A stretch of DNA of 64,000 nt from G963676795 sp963677215 (GCA_963677215.1 OY781919.1:1736001-1800000); one strand, 5' to 3'; positions 42,337 to 50,990 are shown, counted from the first letter of the stretch. Program-made: numbers and translations. Notes: generated by a model from the sequence alone, not told the origin.

Positions 42337-43386
42337 TCACAGGATATCCTCCTTGCAGAGAGGAGTTCCTTTTTTCAGATTCTTACGCGCTCTTTTCCCG
42401 AGGACGTTAGTTAATTCTGCAGGTGGCAGGCCTGTGGCGGGGCGAATAGACCTGATATTGCCGAGGGTAAGTTCATCGCCAGTTTTGATGTCTTCAACAA
42501 CAAACAAGGAACGGCGAAATTTAAGGCTTTCCCGTTCACTCGGAAGGGGGCCATAGTGAACTGTTCCCAGGATCTGTTCGGTGTCGCGAACCGCCTGAAC
42601 GAGTTTTTTGAATTCAGCAGGTTCAAGTGAAAATGCGGCATCAGGGCTATGATCTCTGCGGTTCAGAGTCAAATGCTTTTCAATAATGCAGGCCCCGAGG
42701 CCGACGGCACAGACTGGGACATCCCAGCCGAGAGTGTGGTCAGATAGTCCGATAGGGACCTGGAAACGCTGGGCCATGTCGCAAATGGTTCTCAGGTTCA
42801 TATCGCTTGCAGGTGCCGGATAGGCGCTGCAACATTTGAGGAGGGCAATCTGCGTCGCTCCTGCTTGTCTGGCAGCGTTCAGTGCGTCTTCGATTTCGTC
42901 GATTGTCGCCATGCCAGTCGAGAGAATCAGGGGTTTTCCCGTGGCCGCGACTTTTTTTATCAGCGGGATATCGACGATCTCAAAAGAGGCGATCTTGTAG
43001 GCCGGAACGTCCATCTTTTCAAGAAAGTTGACGGCCGTGTGATCAAATGGTGAAGAGAACAGGTCTATACTGATTTCGTCAGCCAATTGTTTCAGTTTCG
43101 GTTGCCACTCCCAGGGGGTATAGGCTTTTTCATAAAGTTGATAGAGCTTTTGTCCGGCCCAGATGGACTCTTCACTATGGGTAAAGCTGGCACTTGAGAC
43201 ATCAATAGTGAGAGTATCCGGAGTGTAGGTCTGCAACTTGACAGCATCAGCCCCTGCGTCTCTGGCCGCTTTGACAAGCTCTACTGCAGTGGCGTAGTCC
43301 TGTCTGTGGTTGGCCGAGAGTTCTGCAATGATATAACAGGGGGTGCCTGTTCCGATTTTCCGATTATTAATAGTGATAAATGGCAT
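42337..43386 (-). CDS. pseI: Pseudaminic acid synthase, PseI
   Basis: PseI condenses 6-deoxy-AltdiNAc with phosphoenolpyruvate to form pseudaminic acid. The ATG at 43386 gives 349 residues. The N-terminal NeuB-type barrel has CYIIAELSANHRQDYATAVE, GADAVKLQTYTPDTLTID, the KIASFEIVDIPLI block and GLSDHTLGWDVPVCAVGLGA followed by IEKHLTL. The C-terminal SAF/antifreeze-like domain contains RSLFVVEDIKTGDELTLGNI. The ELSANH and QTYTPDTLT words favour PseI over NeuB and LegI. It belongs to the same pathway as pseB-pseC, more than 26 kb away on the other strand. Confidence 0.9.
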   Translation of the reverse strand: MPFITINNRKIGTGTPCYIIAELSANHRQDYATAVELVKAARDAGADAVKLQTYTPDTLTIDVSSASFTHSEESIWAGQKLYQLYEKAYTPWEWQPKLKQLADEISIDLFSSPFDHTAVNFLEKMDVPAYKIASFEIVDIPLIKKVAATGKPLILSTGMATIDEIEDALNAARQAGATQIALLKCCSAYPAPASDMNLRTICDMAQRFQVPIGLSDHTLGWDVPVCAVGLGACIIEKHLTLNRRDHSPDAAFSLEPAEFKKLVQAVRDTEQILGTVHYGPLPSERESLKFRRSLFVVEDIKTGDELTLGNIRSIRPATGLPPAELTNVLGKRARKNLKKGTPLCKEDIL

Positions 43387-43434
43387 AAGACTGCACAATC
43401 TCTGTTTTTAATAATTAAATTGATTTATACCATT

Positions 43435-44514
43435 TTAAACTAATTGCTGATAATTTTTTTCGCCAAAATCAATGATCTGCAGGCGCTGTTCCGGGTTGAG
43501 AGTCAGGTCATTGTCACATGCCCGTTCAATCAGGGCAGTCAATGAGGCGGCGAAGTCGCTATCCTCCCAGGCTAAATAGCCGGGCAGATCTAACATCTGG
43601 TAAATCCCTTGAGTTTTCGGGGTATTGCTCGGAAATGAGATGCAGGGGACGGCGAGTGACAGTGCCGCAATGCTGTAGTGAAAACGTCCGGAAATCAGGG
43701 CCCTCGCACTGGCGATAATCTGACACCAATTTTCGAAGTCTTGAGCCTGGATGATTTCCAGTTTCATGCCGTTGCGTTGCATTTCATCAAGGATCGCCTG
43801 GTCTTCAGGGGCGGGGTCCGCCTTGGCTCCGGTCAGGAAGGTGAAGGAGAAGTTTTTCTGATAGGTCTGTAAAACCTCGCAGATGACAGGAATTTGCCCA
43901 GCTTGAAATGAGATCCCGCCGGAAAGAACGATTCTATTCTGCTCGATTCCCTGATTGCGCAGATCGAGCAGCCCCATTCTGCCGATAAACAGTGGCAAAC
44001 TGTCGAATCCCTGCCTGAATGGTAATTGTGCACGTTCGTAAAAGCTGGCTGAGAGCGGTTCACGGATGACGGCATCACTGAGCCCGGACAGAGCGGTCTG
44101 ATAGAGCAGATCTATGTTGCTTTGTTGCGAGTCTCCTCCGGGGAAACATGAGTGATTCACCAGGTATGTCGGCTTGTTCAGGATGCGGCTGGCGAGGAAG
44201 ATCATGTAGAGCAAGGAGATTGAGCCCTGGGACAGGTGGTGCAGGGTTCCTTCCCCGTTGACAACGACGATATCCGCTTCCTGCAAACTGGCAAAGGTTG
44301 CAGGATTGTTTTCTATGAAGCGACTGACAAACTTGGGATCAATGAATTCCTCGCCGTTTTTGGGATAGCAGTTGAGTCTGTGAGTGACCTTGACGCTCAG
44401 GTAGTTGGGGCAGTATCCGCACTCCAGAAGCCGATGATAAATCTCGTAAGCGGTGCCGTAACAACCGTAGTGGTAGGAGTTTCCGGTGAAGTTGAGGATA
44501 AGGGCATTTTTCAT
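43435..44514 (-). CDS. Polysaccharide pyruvyl transferase family protein
   Basis: The ATG at 44514 (MKNALILNFTGNSYHYGCYG) follows AGGAGG and gives 359 residues; an earlier in-frame start is less likely. The protein has the PS_pyruv_trans pattern: the N-terminal glycine-rich HYGCYGTAYEI segment, ADIVVVNGEGTLHHLSQGS near residue 90, IVLSGGISFQAGQIPV near 205, and ISGRFHYSIAALSLAVPCIS near 290. The family adds pyruvyl ketals or acts as glycosyltransferase-like enzymes on surface glycans. It lies 38 bases after the small gene downstream of maf. Confidence 0.8.
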   Translation of the reverse strand: MKNALILNFTGNSYHYGCYGTAYEIYHRLLECGYCPNYLSVKVTHRLNCYPKNGEEFIDPKFVSRFIENNPATFASLQEADIVVVNGEGTLHHLSQGSISLLYMIFLASRILNKPTYLVNHSCFPGGDSQQSNIDLLYQTALSGLSDAVIREPLSASFYERAQLPFRQGFDSLPLFIGRMGLLDLRNQGIEQNRIVLSGGISFQAGQIPVICEVLQTYQKNFSFTFLTGAKADPAPEDQAILDEMQRNGMKLEIIQAQDFENWCQIIASARALISGRFHYSIAALSLAVPCISFPSNTPKTQGIYQMLDLPGYLAWEDSDFAASLTALIERACDNDLTLNPEQRLQIIDFGEKNYQQLV

Positions 44515-44552
44515 GGTTGTTCCAACCTCCTGAAGAGTTTGACCGGCAGCAC

Positions 44553-44816
44553 TCACTGTTTGATCAAGGGGGAAAGCTTATATTCCATAAGATCGGCAGC
44601 CCAGGAAAAATCTTTACGTGCGACTGCTGTAAGAATTTCTTCCAGGAGCGGTGCCAGCTGCAGCATCGCCTCCATTTCCAGCTGTGTCAAAAGTTTGCCT
44701 AGGCTGTCGATCAGGAGCGTCAGGGTTTCATGAGCTGTGCCTTCCTGACCACAGCGGAATGCCGAAACCGTCAGGTCGAGATGGTTTTCCAATGTCATAT
44801 TGTTTGGTTGGATCAC
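44553..44816 (-). CDS. Small helical protein coupled to Maf
   Basis: The GTG at 44816 is supported by GGAGG seven bases upstream and by overlap with the upstream stop codon (GTGA). The 87-residue product is all-helical and acidic: MTLENHLDLTVSAFRCGQEG, then LLTQLEMEAMLQLAPLLEEI, and a C-terminal VARKDFSWAADLMEYKLSPL. A similar ending (KD-x3-x-AD-x-LEY-x-L) occurs in small proteins of Firmicutes flagellar loci, as I recall. No signal peptide is present. It is probably an accessory subunit of the glycosyltransferase; this is inferred from position only. Confidence 0.7.
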   Translation of the reverse strand: MIQPNNMTLENHLDLTVSAFRCGQEGTAHETLTLLIDSLGKLLTQLEMEAMLQLAPLLEEILTAVARKDFSWAADLMEYKLSPLIKQ

Positions 44817-46087
44817 TGTGTTTCCTCCAGGTAATGCGTTCCTTGGATGTAGGCGCCGTCGCGGCAGCAATTGATGAACCTGACCTGAGGATGTCGTTCG
44901 ATATAGGCTTCAAGGTCTCTCAGGTAGCCGCGAAAACTGGCAGTTGTCGAAACCTTTTCACCATGGCCGTTGAGAACCCAATGGCTTTTGGTCTGCACTG
45001 TCTGTTCACCCCAACCGGCTCCCTGTGTGTAGCACTGTTCGTTGGGAAAGGCGAGATCGGCTCCAAACAGGAGTACTTCGGCTGCCCCCATCCGCACAGC
45101 CAGATCGACAGCCGGATGAAGCACCGATCCTGAGGAAAAAAGGGTTCCGCGTGGATATTTATGGGCAATATCAGCGTAGCTGGGGTGCTTTGCATAGGCA
45201 GTCAGGCGCGGTCCTGGCCATAAGTGCAGGACGGAGGGGCTGACTCGCGGAAAATAGATCATGGGAACCTTGTTGTAGGGGGCCAGGGAATATCCCTCAA
45301 AGCTGGAAATGATCTTGTCTTCAGGATCGATGGTTATCGCTATATCAGCGGTCAGATCAGCTGCAGAAAGCGGTCTGAGGGCTGAGTTGACGGCAAGCAG
45401 GGTGACATCTGAACGATGTTCTCGCAACCAGTCGATATGCTTGCCCAGAGATGGACCGGCGGCAGCTACAACAATGCGCCGGCCAGGTTGACTGTCAAAC
45501 AGGCTGGCGACGTCTCCGTCAACTTTTATCAGCACTTCATTGCGTTTGATCTGTTTTATGACTTCCGGATTGGCCGCACCATGTTTGCTGCTGATGTAGG
45601 CCGTTTCCAGCTCTGTTGCGACGAGATCTCGCAGGCGGGAAGAGGATTCATCGGCGAGCTGTAATTCGGCGGGAATTGCTGCCAGAGGACCGCCAAAATT
45701 AGTGTCTGTTCCGTCAAGCATGGTCACGCGTGAATCTTTGAGCCAGAAGCTGTGATCAAAATAGCTAAGGCTGGCCAGGGCGATCCGTGGATTCAGAATG
45801 ACAATCTTGATCTTCTTTAATGTCTTCCGGGCACATAGTTCCTTTGCCAAATGGCCTGTGCCGATCCCGTAAGCCCAGGCAGTTTGACTCTCTGTAGAAA
45901 TCAGATTCGCTTGAAGCCTGGCTTCAGCGTCAGGATCATACGCGCTGCCGAGGTGGATGTTGTCGATAATCAGCGTATTGAAAGGAGTCTCTTTCTGTTG
46001 CTGAAATGACGCGGGCTGGTATTGTCCTAACCATTCAGCCAAATCAGGCCAGCGTCTTTGTATGATGGCCAAGTTGGAGCTCAGCAT
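44813..46087 (-). CDS. maf: Motility accessory factor (Maf/DUF115), flagellin glycosyltransferase
   Basis: Maf proteins transfer nonulosonic acids from CMP donors to flagellin Ser/Thr. The 424-residue protein has a short N-terminal helical region, a Maf N-terminal domain with AYGIGTGHLAKELCARKTLK near residue 92, and the DUF115 core RRIVVAAAGPSLGKHIDWLR near 210 with LLAVNSALRPLSAADLTADI and ITIDPEDKI. EVLLFGADLAFPNEQCYTQG completes the pattern. It is overlapped at its start by a 46-codon gene and at its end by the small helical gene, which suggests one translational unit. Confidence 0.87.
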   Translation of the reverse strand: MLSSNLAIIQRRWPDLAEWLGQYQPASFQQQKETPFNTLIIDNIHLGSAYDPDAEARLQANLISTESQTAWAYGIGTGHLAKELCARKTLKKIKIVILNPRIALASLSYFDHSFWLKDSRVTMLDGTDTNFGGPLAAIPAELQLADESSSRLRDLVATELETAYISSKHGAANPEVIKQIKRNEVLIKVDGDVASLFDSQPGRRIVVAAAGPSLGKHIDWLREHRSDVTLLAVNSALRPLSAADLTADIAITIDPEDKIISSFEGYSLAPYNKVPMIYFPRVSPSVLHLWPGPRLTAYAKHPSYADIAHKYPRGTLFSSGSVLHPAVDLAVRMGAAEVLLFGADLAFPNEQCYTQGAGWGEQTVQTKSHWVLNGHGEKVSTTASFRGYLRDLEAYIERHPQVRFINCCRDGAYIQGTHYLEETQ

Positions 46088-46221
46088 AAGTTCCCTTTTA
46101 AAATAATGGAGTCGGCAGTTTTCGCGACAAGCCTGGTAACGATGTTGGCCTGGTGAGCGAACCCCATGTGGCGCTCATCAGGGTTTAGCTGATCGATAGT
46201 TGCTGTCGTGGAGTCATTCAT
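46081..46221 (-). CDS. Unannotated 46-residue protein bridging the VOC-ACP and maf genes
   Basis: The ATG at 46221 shares ATGA with the stop of the VOC-ACP gene and has GGAGG seven bases upstream. The frame ends at TGA 46083-46081, overlapping the maf ATG (46087) by seven bases. The product starts MNDSTTATIDQLNPDERHMG and ends with a helix-like segment, FAHQANIVTRLVAKTADSI. It has no membrane segment or signal peptide. The spacing on both sides matches the coupled neighbours, so it looks like a real gene and not chance. I do not recognise a family. Confidence 0.68.
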   Translation of the reverse strand: MNDSTTATIDQLNPDERHMGFAHQANIVTRLVAKTADSIILKGNLC

Positions 46222-46931
46222 CCTGCATCCTCCAGATATATATGTATGGCGGCATAGGATGTCAGCTGTTCAAAATTGTCTACGGGAATGTTTATGGAAA
46301 AAACTGATTCCAGGGCCATGATCAACTGGATATGCGCCAGGGAATCCCAGTCCTCGGTTTCCTCCATCGTGGCTTTTGAAAAAAACGAGGGATCGAGTGT
46401 CGGAAAAATCTGAGCGAAAACCCGCTGTAGTTTTTTTTCAATATCATTTTGAGGAGACAGCAGCTGAACTTGGATTTCTGCAGGGGGATGCGGCCAGCTA
46501 TTGCCTTCGGGAAAGGCTTGAACCAGTTCGAAAATACCGTGCGCATTGTGGAAAAGAAAAGCCACCTTTCTGCCATCGAATGCTACATCTGCTGTGGGCG
46601 GAGCAACCAGTCGCGCACCATACCTTTCTGCCAAGTCAATAGATTCAGTAATGTCGGCAACTGCATAGCAGAAGTGATAAGGCCCACCACCATTCTTCAG
46701 GTGTTTGTCAATGGGGGATTTTTCATCGGCTGCCAGGATTTCGACGGTGTATCCTTCGGGTAGTTGAACAAAGGCGTAAGAGACTCGTTGTTTTGTATTG
46801 ACCCCAGGCCCTTTGAGTAGCCTTGCTCCAGCCAGAGAAAGGTAATCCTGCAAGGTCGCTTCCAGATCGGATGTCGTTACTGCCAGATGATCAACATAGA
46901 GTACTTTACACGTTGAAAATAAACCGTCCAT
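46218..46931 (-). CDS. VOC-domain (glyoxalase fold) - acyl carrier protein fusion
   Basis: This 237-residue protein has two domains. Residues 10-145 form a vicinal-oxygen-chelate fold similar to methylmalonyl-CoA epimerase: VDHLAVTTSDLEATLQDYLS, FVQLPEGYTVEILAA, and GGGPYHFCYAVADITESIDL. Residues 155-237 form an acyl carrier protein with the phosphopantetheine serine in EDWDSLAHIQLIMALE. The gene shares its first base region with the GNAT-FkbH gene stop (ATG 46931 overlaps it) and its end with the 46-codon gene. The ACP probably carries an acyl group loaded by the FkbH partner; the VOC domain may epimerise or tailor that group. Confidence 0.82.
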   Translation of the reverse strand: MDGLFSTCKVLYVDHLAVTTSDLEATLQDYLSLAGARLLKGPGVNTKQRVSYAFVQLPEGYTVEILAADEKSPIDKHLKNGGGPYHFCYAVADITESIDLAERYGARLVAPPTADVAFDGRKVAFLFHNAHGIFELVQAFPEGNSWPHPPAEIQVQLLSPQNDIEKKLQRVFAQIFPTLDPSFFSKATMEETEDWDSLAHIQLIMALESVFSINIPVDNFEQLTSYAAIHIYLEDAG

Positions 46932-49177
46932 CAGGATGCCTCATCGCTGTATTGAAACCAGTCCGGCTTGGAGACTGGTGAAGTGTTCAGGTTAAGTCGA
47001 AACCGGGATGATTCTTCTTGAAAAAAGCCATGTGCAGAGTAGACATCTGCGGCCGGCAGGTTTCTTTCTGTTGAAAAAAACAGTCCGTCTAACTGGTTAA
47101 CTCCCTTTTGCAACAGGTGTTCACAGACCCAGGCAAGGATGCCGGTCTCTACGCTACGTCCCAACACTCGGCACGAAAGGAGAAATGTCTCAATAGCTAC
47201 CGTATTGGCTGTATGTTCCGGAACCAGGATAATCAGTCCGATGATCTCCTCATCGCTATACTTATCCGCCAACCCGATGGGAATGATTTCCGCTCTTTGA
47301 TCAAGAAGACGTTCCAGATCTTGCTCGTTGTGTCTTCTGGTTGTCATGTTGAACTGATTGGTTTTCGCGAGCAATTGTAAAACCCGCTGCCTGTTGTTTT
47401 TGGCGTAACGGTGAAAAAACAGTTTCATGTCAAGATTGCGCCAGTAGTCCTGCTTGTTTGTGAAAGAGGACGCTTCAGCTTTAACCAGAGAGCGTATTTC
47501 ATAATTTCTGACTCGCTTCAGATCTTCCGCTGTAGGGCGGAGCATGGCCAGATGGGGGCAGGATAGAAGAAATGACGGCCAGAGGGTCATATCATCCGGC
47601 AATTCCGGAACTATAACCTCGGGGAGCAGTTGGCGAATGGCTTCACGCTCATATGGACTATCGTCCAGGAAACAGAGTGAGGATAGACCTACACCGATTT
47701 CATCTGCAATTTCACGAAGGTTTTCCGCCTTGTCTCGCCAATTGATGCGCAGACTGGCAAAATCAGTAAGTTTTAGTTTCATAGCCGGGTGTTTGGTAAA
47801 AGCATCACGGACCACCGTTTCGGTATTTTTACTGCAGATGGCGAGAGCTAATCCCCTGTCACGAAATTGCCTGAGGAGCAGTTGGAACTCAGTAAAGATA
47901 TTGCCGGGGAAGTCACCACCGATCTTGATGCCTTCGAGACCATCGTCACCGACCACGCCTCCCCAGAGGGTGTTGTCCAGATCGGTAACCAGTACCCGGG
48001 CGGTTCGGCCGGTCAGGGCAATGTGAAATTTTACAAGCTCCTGGCAGAGAGCATTGGTTAGGGGGACGCTGAAAGGAATGCGGCCGAGAAACCAGTACTT
48101 GCCCGGATCGGCAGTTTCTGTTCCAAGCCTATGGACAAGTGTCGACAGTCTGATTAAAGAACAGTCGGGGATCTTTTGGCAAAATTTTTCAAGCCTGACA
48201 TTCAACTGTTCAATAAGCGCAAGAATGGATTTTCCGTCATAGCTGGTATCCTCCAGGGTAGAGAGAATGGGGCGAACAGGCGCAAAATCCAGAATAAAAA
48301 ATATTCCGGGCAGGCGGGACCTGGCCTGTTCAATGAATTGGCAGTATTCCTCCAAATTCTGTTCGAGTTCGCGGGCAGAGTCCTTACTGAAAGGGGGGGC
48401 GCAAAGGTCTTCAACGCGTTCGCAAAAGACCGTGTAGTCCGGTTCCCTGGCAATCAGGCTGTCCTGCTCATCGAAAATCTGTTGCCGGTGCTGACCAAAA
48501 GGAATCGGCAGGACCTGGATGGTTTCGCTGCTTAGCTTTTCATAGCTTTGCACTAAGGCTTTGCCGGCGAGATCCCAGTTCGCACTTCCCAGAAAGGCAA
48601 ACTTTATAGCCGGACGGTAAGTTTTTTCTTTGGTGGGGAGGGTTCTCTCCATTTTGGATGTGCTTTTATTCAGTTGCATAACGACGACTTCTCGGGAATT
48701 TTTGTCCATAACCCGATTGATCTCCTGAAAGCCGAACTTGCTGTGCAGTTGATGAACCGCACGGTTCGATGCGAAGGTTTCGCACAGGAGAGTTTGCATG
48801 TCGAGATGGTCAAAGACGTAATCGATCACCGCCTGTTCCAGAGTCAGCCAAAGTTTCAGCCGTTCGGCATTGTCGCGGATTTGTTCATTGTCGAGATAAA
48901 AGCCCCAGTGGCAACTTTTATTGTTGAGATCAATGTCGAACAGGTTGACAACTCCCCTCGGGTGCTGATGATCCATAAACAGTAGCACTTGGCGGGTTGG
49001 GTCGTTCTGAACTTTTTCCCACCAGGCGCAATGTTCTTCCTCGGAAATCTCATGGTTTGAGAACATGACTCCGCGTACCTGCGGATGGTTGCGCCAGCGA
49101 AGAATCATTGGCATTTCCGTATCGATAGGGGGTCTTAACGTTGAAGCTTTTGCGGGAACCCCTGTTTGAATGGTCAT
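46931..49177 (-). CDS. PseH-like GNAT acetyltransferase fused to FkbH-like HAD protein
   Basis: ATG 49177 is chosen (ATG 49204 inside the upstream gene is possible) and gives 748 residues. Residues 15-165 are a PseH-like GNAT: LRWRNHPQVRGVMFSNHEIS and EHCAWWEKVQ are close to the enzyme that N-acylates UDP-4-amino-6-deoxy-AltNAc. Residues 185-740 form an FkbH-like protein: an SGNH-like segment (FAFLGSANWDLAGKALVQSY), the HAD motif VTDLDNTLWGGVVGDDG near 398, CFLDDSPYEREA near 510, and a GNAT-like end with SCRVLGRSVETGILAWV. FkbH proteins load glyceryl from 1,3-bisphosphoglycerate onto carrier proteins. The fusion implies direct acyl hand-over to the sugar amine. Confidence 0.85.
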   Translation of the reverse strand: MTIQTGVPAKASTLRPPIDTEMPMILRWRNHPQVRGVMFSNHEISEEEHCAWWEKVQNDPTRQVLLFMDHQHPRGVVNLFDIDLNNKSCHWGFYLDNEQIRDNAERLKLWLTLEQAVIDYVFDHLDMQTLLCETFASNRAVHQLHSKFGFQEINRVMDKNSREVVVMQLNKSTSKMERTLPTKEKTYRPAIKFAFLGSANWDLAGKALVQSYEKLSSETIQVLPIPFGQHRQQIFDEQDSLIAREPDYTVFCERVEDLCAPPFSKDSARELEQNLEEYCQFIEQARSRLPGIFFILDFAPVRPILSTLEDTSYDGKSILALIEQLNVRLEKFCQKIPDCSLIRLSTLVHRLGTETADPGKYWFLGRIPFSVPLTNALCQELVKFHIALTGRTARVLVTDLDNTLWGGVVGDDGLEGIKIGGDFPGNIFTEFQLLLRQFRDRGLALAICSKNTETVVRDAFTKHPAMKLKLTDFASLRINWRDKAENLREIADEIGVGLSSLCFLDDSPYEREAIRQLLPEVIVPELPDDMTLWPSFLLSCPHLAMLRPTAEDLKRVRNYEIRSLVKAEASSFTNKQDYWRNLDMKLFFHRYAKNNRQRVLQLLAKTNQFNMTTRRHNEQDLERLLDQRAEIIPIGLADKYSDEEIIGLIILVPEHTANTVAIETFLLSCRVLGRSVETGILAWVCEHLLQKGVNQLDGLFFSTERNLPAADVYSAHGFFQEESSRFRLNLNTSPVSKPDWFQYSDEAS

Positions 49178-49182
49178 TGCTA

Positions 49183-50907
49183 TCACCGCAAACCTGGCAG
49201 GCATGAGATCTGCTCGACCAGCCAGGTACTGTTGTCGTGTAGTTCAGGCAGTTTAATGTCTGTTTCTTTCAATAATGGCAAAATGGTGGTGACTAAACCT
49301 GACGAATTTTGGAGCATGGCCGGAGATAGGTTCAACATATTGAAAAAATCCAGTGCATCGCACCTGTTGGCTTCCGAGTGGGGCCAGATAACAGGCATGG
49401 CCTTCAGGGCTATCGCTTCGTAACTGCTGATGCCGAAGCCACTCAGGTAGAGTTTTGTCCTTGCCATGTAAACTGGTAATTTTTCGCTGTGAGAATGCAG
49501 GACAATCCCTTTCAGTTCATGTTTGTCAATAAATGATTCCGCGTCTCGACGTGCCTGTGGGTTATGCAGATAGGCTACCAGGTCCAGATCCTTGACAACT
49601 TGATGCTGCTTGGTGATTTCACGACGCAGAATCAAGCTGTTCATACCATGGAACAGGTGTAATTTCCCTTCTTGTGCCAATGTCAGCATTCTTTCGGGAA
49701 TGTAATAAGTCCCTGGCATGATGAGCAGGTCGGCCTTTTCAGCCCAGGGAAGGGTATTGCCTATAGCAATGACGCTGAGTTCTTCGGGAAGCTGGCTCCG
49801 CCATTTAACATCGGCACCGCGTCGGTCGTAGATATCCAGAACCAGCAGGTTAGAGTCTGAGAGTAGCTTTTGGAATGTTTGCTGATCGTTTTGTTTTTCT
49901 CCACGTGTGGGGCGATGAAACGCAGCCCAAACGGTTTTTTCGCCTTCTCGATTCAGGATCTGTATAGCCTCGTTGTCATCGACGGCGAAAACTGTTGACC
50001 AGCCTTTTCTTTCGGTCATCTGCCGGGCAAGTTCAATGCATCGCCTTACGTGGCCATAGCCGTATTGGCCTCCGGCATCAACGACAAAAAGAACCTTAAG
50101 ATTATCATCAATTAATTTTCTTTGGTGGACGTGTTCGTTAATTTTGAAGAGTTGAGGTTCTTTTTTTAGGAGTTGAAGAACCTCCGGGAGTTGAAAGTTC
50201 TGATTATTTTCAACCAATCGGTCGTACAACGTATTCATGAATTCCAGATCGGCCCAGGTGTCCACCGAAAAGCGATGTTTGCGGGTATAAAGATTGTCCG
50301 GCAAGGGGGTATTGTGACGGATGAAAAGTTCCGGTTTTTGCCAGAAAAGAGGGAACTGGTGTTCTTTCAGCTCGGGCCGGTCGGCTAAATCATCCGCTGT
50401 TTGCCATGCTTGCAGTCTGGATATGAGAACGCCTTCCAAGGCTGGATGCTTTTCAATATGATTGTTGGTTGATATTGTAAGTATGTCCGCCTTGGGCTCT
50501 TTGCGGAATTCTTCAATAAGGAGATCTACGGTTGGTCCATGTACCAGGGGACAATCTCCGCTGATCAGCAGACAGATATCTGCCTGGTACAACTCTGCCG
50601 CCAAACGCAGACGAGTGGTCACATGATCAATGTGGCCTTCATACCAGAATAGCGGGAGATCGTGTTGTTGGCTGAATGCCTTTAGTGGCTCATTGGCGGC
50701 TTCTGCCGCTGTTGCGATGACGATCTCGTCAAGCTGTTCACACGTTTTCAGATTGTCTATCAACCATTCAAGAACTGTCCGATTGCCGATCTTCCGAAAG
50801 TGCTTTTCTGGTAATCTGGACGAGGAGAGGCGTACAGGAATAAAAGCTACAACACGCTCACATGTGTTCAGATACGGACTCAGTGTTTGATTCTGGTCAT
50901 TTGTCAT
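49183..50907 (-). CDS. SpsF-like nucleotidyltransferase fused to PseG-like UDP-sugar hydrolase
   Basis: This 574-residue protein has an N-terminal SpsF/KdsB-like domain, residues 15-250: VAFIPVRLSSSRLPEKHFRK, VIATAAEAANEP and LLISGDCPLVHGPTVDLLI. The C-terminal PseG/SpsG domain, from about residue 268, has FVVDAGGQYGYGHVRRCIEL with the G-x-GH-x2-R catalytic motif and SGFGISSYEAIALKAMPVIW. PseG removes UDP from UDP-6-deoxy-AltdiNAc. The N-terminal half may be the CMP-pseudaminate synthetase, so steps before and after PseI would lie on one chain. The stop lies five bases before the GNAT-FkbH start. Confidence 0.84.
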   Translation of the reverse strand: MTNDQNQTLSPYLNTCERVVAFIPVRLSSSRLPEKHFRKIGNRTVLEWLIDNLKTCEQLDEIVIATAAEAANEPLKAFSQQHDLPLFWYEGHIDHVTTRLRLAAELYQADICLLISGDCPLVHGPTVDLLIEEFRKEPKADILTISTNNHIEKHPALEGVLISRLQAWQTADDLADRPELKEHQFPLFWQKPELFIRHNTPLPDNLYTRKHRFSVDTWADLEFMNTLYDRLVENNQNFQLPEVLQLLKKEPQLFKINEHVHQRKLIDDNLKVLFVVDAGGQYGYGHVRRCIELARQMTERKGWSTVFAVDDNEAIQILNREGEKTVWAAFHRPTRGEKQNDQQTFQKLLSDSNLLVLDIYDRRGADVKWRSQLPEELSVIAIGNTLPWAEKADLLIMPGTYYIPERMLTLAQEGKLHLFHGMNSLILRREITKQHQVVKDLDLVAYLHNPQARRDAESFIDKHELKGIVLHSHSEKLPVYMARTKLYLSGFGISSYEAIALKAMPVIWPHSEANRCDALDFFNMLNLSPAMLQNSSGLVTTILPLLKETDIKLPELHDNSTWLVEQISCLPGLR

Positions 50908-50990
50908 GCGTAAACCGGCGGCTGGCCTGTGATTTTGAAATTTATATATGTTATGTCAGAGAAATTTCTAGAGAACATAGGACCTTTTAT

